Of a stretch of 64,000 bases of DNA, positions 61,313 through 64,000 are shown piece after piece. A program made the translations under genes and the position numbers. The notes under the pieces were generated by a model. That model saw nothing but the letters and a program-made list of their open reading frames with translations, made no database searches and was not told the DNA's origin. The stretch comes from Nitrospira japonica (GTDB taxonomy: Bacteria; Nitrospirota; Nitrospiria; Nitrospirales; Nitrospiraceae), in assembly GCF_900169565.1 (NCBI RefSeq), contig NZ_LT828648.1, forward strand, positions 2,172,876 to 2,236,875. The letters are read 5' to 3'. The number at the start of each line of letters is the position of its first letter. Positions within the stretch are counted from its first letter, which is position 1.

Positions 61313-62176
61313 ATGCCCGGATTAAAGCTCGTGGTGATCAGCGGTCTCTCTGGGGCGGGTAAGTCGCACGCGCTGAAATCGTTCGAGGACGTCGGATACT
61401 TTTGCATCGACAATTTGCCTCCCGCCCTCCTTCCTCCGTTCGTCGAGCTGTGTCATCAGCAAGGCGGCGAGATCAGAAACGTGGCGTTGGGCATCGACGT
61501 GCGCGAGCGCGTGTTCTTCACCGATCTGGTCGGTGTGCTGGACCGGGTGAGGGCCTTGGGACATTCTGTCGAGCTCTTGTTTCTGGAGGCCCGGGAAGAA
61601 GTCTTGGTCAGAAGGTTTTCGGAGTCTCGAAGGCCGCATCCGCTGCTCCCGGATCTCCCGGTGCTGGAGGGCGTGAGATTTGAGAAGGAACGTCTTGCCG
61701 AGTTGCGGCGCCATGCGGATCGCATTATCGACACGTCAGATTTGACGGTCCATGAACTGCGTGATCTGCTCGCGAGACAGTTCAGTCAGGACAGCGTCCC
61801 ACGCCGGTTGACGATCTCCATCATCTCTTTCGGCTATAAGTTCGGCGTTCCCTATGATATCGATCTGCTCTTCGACGTCAGATTTCTGCGTAATCCATTC
61901 TTCGTTCCGGAACTCAAGCCCCTAACCGGGGAGGATCAGCGGGTCAGGGCATTCGTCCTGGCCGATCCCGATGCGGTGGCATTCATCAGCCATTTGGAGC
62001 AACTGTTCAAGTTCCTCATCCCGCTTTTTGAGCGAGAACGTCGCAGCTACCTCAATGTCGCGATTGGCTGTACGGGCGGCCGGCATCGATCAGTGTCCGT
62101 GGCCAAGCGATTGCAGGAAAGCTTTGCTGCGGCTGGCTATCCGAGCACCGTCGTCCATCGGGATTTAGGTAAATAA
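61313..62176 (+). CDS. rapZ: RNase adapter protein RapZ
   Basis: From ATG 61313 this is a 287-residue P-loop protein. Walker A is GLSGAGKS (11-18), FEDVGYFCIDNLPPALL and the middle SFGYKFGVPYDIDLLFDVRFLRNPFF are typical, and the C-terminal domain ends in NVAIGCTGGRHRSV. RapZ binds nucleotides and, in Escherichia coli, glucosamine-6-phosphate and the GlmZ RNA. It starts 14 bases after hpf. The usual ptsN gene between hpf and rapZ is missing here. Confidence 0.95.
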   Translation: MPGLKLVVISGLSGAGKSHALKSFEDVGYFCIDNLPPALLPPFVELCHQQGGEIRNVALGIDVRERVFFTDLVGVLDRVRALGHSVELLFLEAREEVLVRRFSESRRPHPLLPDLPVLEGVRFEKERLAELRRHADRIIDTSDLTVHELRDLLARQFSQDSVPRRLTISIISFGYKFGVPYDIDLLFDVRFLRNPFFVPELKPLTGEDQRVRAFVLADPDAVAFISHLEQLFKFLIPLFERERRSYLNVAIGCTGGRHRSVSVAKRLQESFAAAGYPSTVVHRDLGK

Positions 62177-62263
62177 CGGCCCGCCCCTCCAGTTCCTCCT
62201 CCCTGGATCGCATCAGATTGCATCCATTTCGCTGAAAGCGCAGCCTCCATTTCTTTCGATTTC

Positions 62264-62291
62264 TTGACACATGAGAGACATGAACTATACT
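62264..62291 (+). promoter_or_regulatory. candidate sigma-70 promoter of pilM
   Basis: TTGACA (62264-62269) and TATACT (62286-62291) have a 16-base spacer and are close to consensus. The implied leader of about 125 bases before the pilM ATG has no gene in it. Confidence 0.65.
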
Positions 62292-62422
62292 TGGCCTGTG
62301 TCGTAACGATTTCCGCTCTGGTGGCATCGTTTTCGTGACAGGCTCAGCGGTGATCATGCGATGCAAGAAATCGAAAAATGATTTTGCCGGTTGCATGAAG
62401 TGAGATACAGTCTGAGGCGCGT

Positions 62423-63526
62423 ATGCTGAATTCCCTTAAAAGTCTGGTGGAAACCGATATCTTTTCGATGCTTACCCCGAAGCGTCAGCTCGTGGGGCTG
62501 GACATCGGGTCAAGCGGCATCAAGCTTGTCCAGCTCAAAGAACATCGCGGACGCTATCTGTTGCAGAAATTCGGCGTCAAGCCGCTCGAACCTGAGGTGA
62601 TCGTCGATGGAACGGTCATGGATGAGGGACGGGTTGTCTCGGCAATCAAGGAGCTGTTCGAAGAATTGAAGGTCAAGGTGAAGCAGGTGGCCGTTTCCAT
62701 ATCCGGCCATGCGGTCATCATGAAAAAAATCAGTCTCCCCCCGATGCCGGACGATGAGCTCGAGGGGCAGGTCAGACTCGCCGCGGAGCAATACATTCCT
62801 TTTGACATCAACGAAGTGAACATCGATTTTCACGTGCTTCCCCCGTCGGAGGGCGATGCGGAGGAAGGCGAGATGTCCGTGATTCTTGTGGCGGCAAAGA
62901 AGGACAAGATCAACGAGTTGACGGAATTGGTCAAGGGAGCCGGTCTGTTTCCCATGGTCATGGACGTCGATGCATTTGCCATCGAGAACATGCACGCGAT
63001 CAGTTACCCCGTGTCTCAGGAGGACACCACCGCCCTCGTCAACATCGGCGCGAGCGTGATGAACATCAACATCGTGCGCGGCGGTGTCTCGGTGTTTACC
63101 CGAGATATTCCGATCGGAGGAAACCGCTACACCGAAGCGATGCAACGGGAGTTAGGGCTCTCGTATGAAGACGCCGAGGAAACGAAAAAGGGTGGCCGCA
63201 GTGCCGGTTCGAGTCAGGCCGTCACGGGCGTGATCGACAGCGTCAATGCCGAAGTGGCTTCGGAAATCGCGCGTACGGTGGATTACTTCAAGTCCACGAT
63301 GTCCGATGCCGAAGTTCAGCACGTGGTGCTGTGCGGAGGCGGCGCTCAAGTGGCAGGTCTCGAGCAGCAGTTGCGCGACCGTATGAACGCCATGGTCGAG
63401 ATTGCCAATCCGTTCGGAGAAATCGACACGTCAGGGTGTGACATGGATCAAGCCACTCTTGCGGAGATGGCTCCGATCGCCGCGGTCGGAGTCGGTTTGG
63501 CTCTGAGATCGGTAGGGGACCGATGA
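62423..63526 (+). CDS. pilM: type IV pilus assembly protein PilM
   Basis: This 367-residue actin-like ATPase domain protein shows LVGLDIGSSGIKLVQLKE near the start, the PilM signature AEQYIPFDINEVNIDFHVL, a second phosphate-binding loop NIGASVMNINIV and a C-terminal CGGGAQVAGLEQQL. It binds PilN's cytoplasmic start to form the inner-membrane alignment complex. Its stop overlaps the pilN start as ATGA. Confidence 0.96.
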   Translation: MLNSLKSLVETDIFSMLTPKRQLVGLDIGSSGIKLVQLKEHRGRYLLQKFGVKPLEPEVIVDGTVMDEGRVVSAIKELFEELKVKVKQVAVSISGHAVIMKKISLPPMPDDELEGQVRLAAEQYIPFDINEVNIDFHVLPPSEGDAEEGEMSVILVAAKKDKINELTELVKGAGLFPMVMDVDAFAIENMHAISYPVSQEDTTALVNIGASVMNINIVRGGVSVFTRDIPIGGNRYTEAMQRELGLSYEDAEETKKGGRSAGSSQAVTGVIDSVNAEVASEIARTVDYFKSTMSDAEVQHVVLCGGGAQVAGLEQQLRDRMNAMVEIANPFGEIDTSGCDMDQATLAEMAPIAAVGVGLALRSVGDR

Positions 63527-64000
63527 TTCGCATCAATCTATTGCCCGGGCCAAAGGGGCGAAAGGCGAAGCCTCAGTATGATGTTCGTGCACAAGCCATG
63601 CTCGGGGTCGGCCTTTTCATCATCACGATCGCCGGTTGCTGGTGGTACTCTGCGTCTCTGGACGAGGAATTGGAAGTCCGACAGACCGAGAAGAGCGACA
63701 AGACCAAACAGGTGGCATCCCTGAACGAGCAGGTCAAGCAAGTCGCGGACTTTGAGCAGCGTAAGCGGCACCTGGAAGACAAGAACCGTATTATTGATCA
63801 GTTGGAAAAATCTCGTGTTGGTCCGGTCAAGGTATTGGACCATGTGAGTCAGAGTCTCGACCCCTTGAAGCTCTGGTTGGTTCGTATCGGTGTCAACGGC
63901 CAGAACATCGACTTGGAGGGACGTGCCCTGTCCAATGACGACGTGGTGGAGTTCGTCAACAATCTTCGGCGAACCGATTATTTTACCGCCATCGATCTTC
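63523..64000 (+). CDS. pilN: type IV pilus assembly protein PilN (cut by window end)
   Basis: This gene starts at ATG 63523 with MIRINLLPGPKGRK, the conserved PilN N-terminus that inserts into PilM. A membrane helix (about 27-45, MLGVGLFIITIAGCWWYS) is followed by a coiled coil (about 49-95) and the start of the periplasmic domain (LKLWLVRIGVNGQNIDLEGRALSNDDVVEFVNNL). It overlaps pilM by 4 bases. The frame is still open at the last base, so only about 159 residues are visible. Confidence 0.93.
   Translation, partial: MIRINLLPGPKGRKAKPQYDVRAQAMLGVGLFIITIAGCWWYSASLDEELEVRQTEKSDKTKQVASLNEQVKQVADFEQRKRHLEDKNRIIDQLEKSRVGPVKVLDHVSQSLDPLKLWLVRIGVNGQNIDLEGRALSNDDVVEFVNNLRRTDYFTAIDL

Overview
The window looks like one continuous stretch of chromosome from a GC-rich diderm bacterium. 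The EF-Tu type, the gene order tRNA-tuf-rpmG-trnW-secE-nusG and the general protein resemblance suggest a Nitrospira-like member of the Nitrospirota. That assignment is an inference from reading and was not tested by a search. An outer membrane is indicated by lptC-lptA-lptB, an RlpA lipoprotein and other lipoproteins. Sigma-54 control is indicated by rpoN and an NtrC-type regulator. A type IV pilus is indicated by pilM-pilN.

Region 1 (1-23 kb) is accessory and housekeeping DNA. It opens with a membrane histidine kinase and its sigma-54 activator. A minus-strand cluster follows (2783-5413): a zinc-ribbon protein, a proline-rich protein ending in a DpnII/MboI-like domain that has lost catalytic residues, a stand-alone Lrp/AsnC ligand-binding domain and a small lipoprotein. 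Next come another lipoprotein, tRNA-Arg, two small unknown genes, and a minus-strand operon for a GldA/GldF/GldG-like ABC exporter with a DUF4340 protein. After these lie an exported small protein, RlpA, HEAT-repeat proteins on both strands, alpha-glucan phosphorylase, a UvrD/PcrA helicase and an exported protein with an HExxH zinc-protease motif.

Region 2 (23.1-57.0 kb) is the core gene-expression block, all on the plus strand. tRNA-Tyr, tRNA-Gly and tRNA-Thr precede tuf, rpmG, tRNA-Trp, secE, nusG, rplK, rplA, rplJ/rplL, rpoB and rpoC. A consensus sigma-70 promoter then leads into rpsL-rpsG-fusA-tuf, the S10 and spc clusters, secY-adk-map-infA-rpmJ, and rpsM-rpsK-rpsD-rpoA-rplQ, closed by a probable terminator. 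The two tuf genes are identical in DNA. L10 and L12 are read as one uninterrupted frame, the most unusual coding observation here. Several non-coding elements stand out: a hairpin between rplL and rpoB, a structured rpsG-fusA spacer, and a repeated trailer just after three of the tRNAs.

Region 3 (57.2-64 kb) is an envelope and regulatory operon: lptC-lptA-lptB-rpoN-hpf-rapZ. It is followed by a clear promoter and pilM-pilN, with pilN cut by the window edge. I found no CRISPR array, prophage, transposase or rRNA gene.
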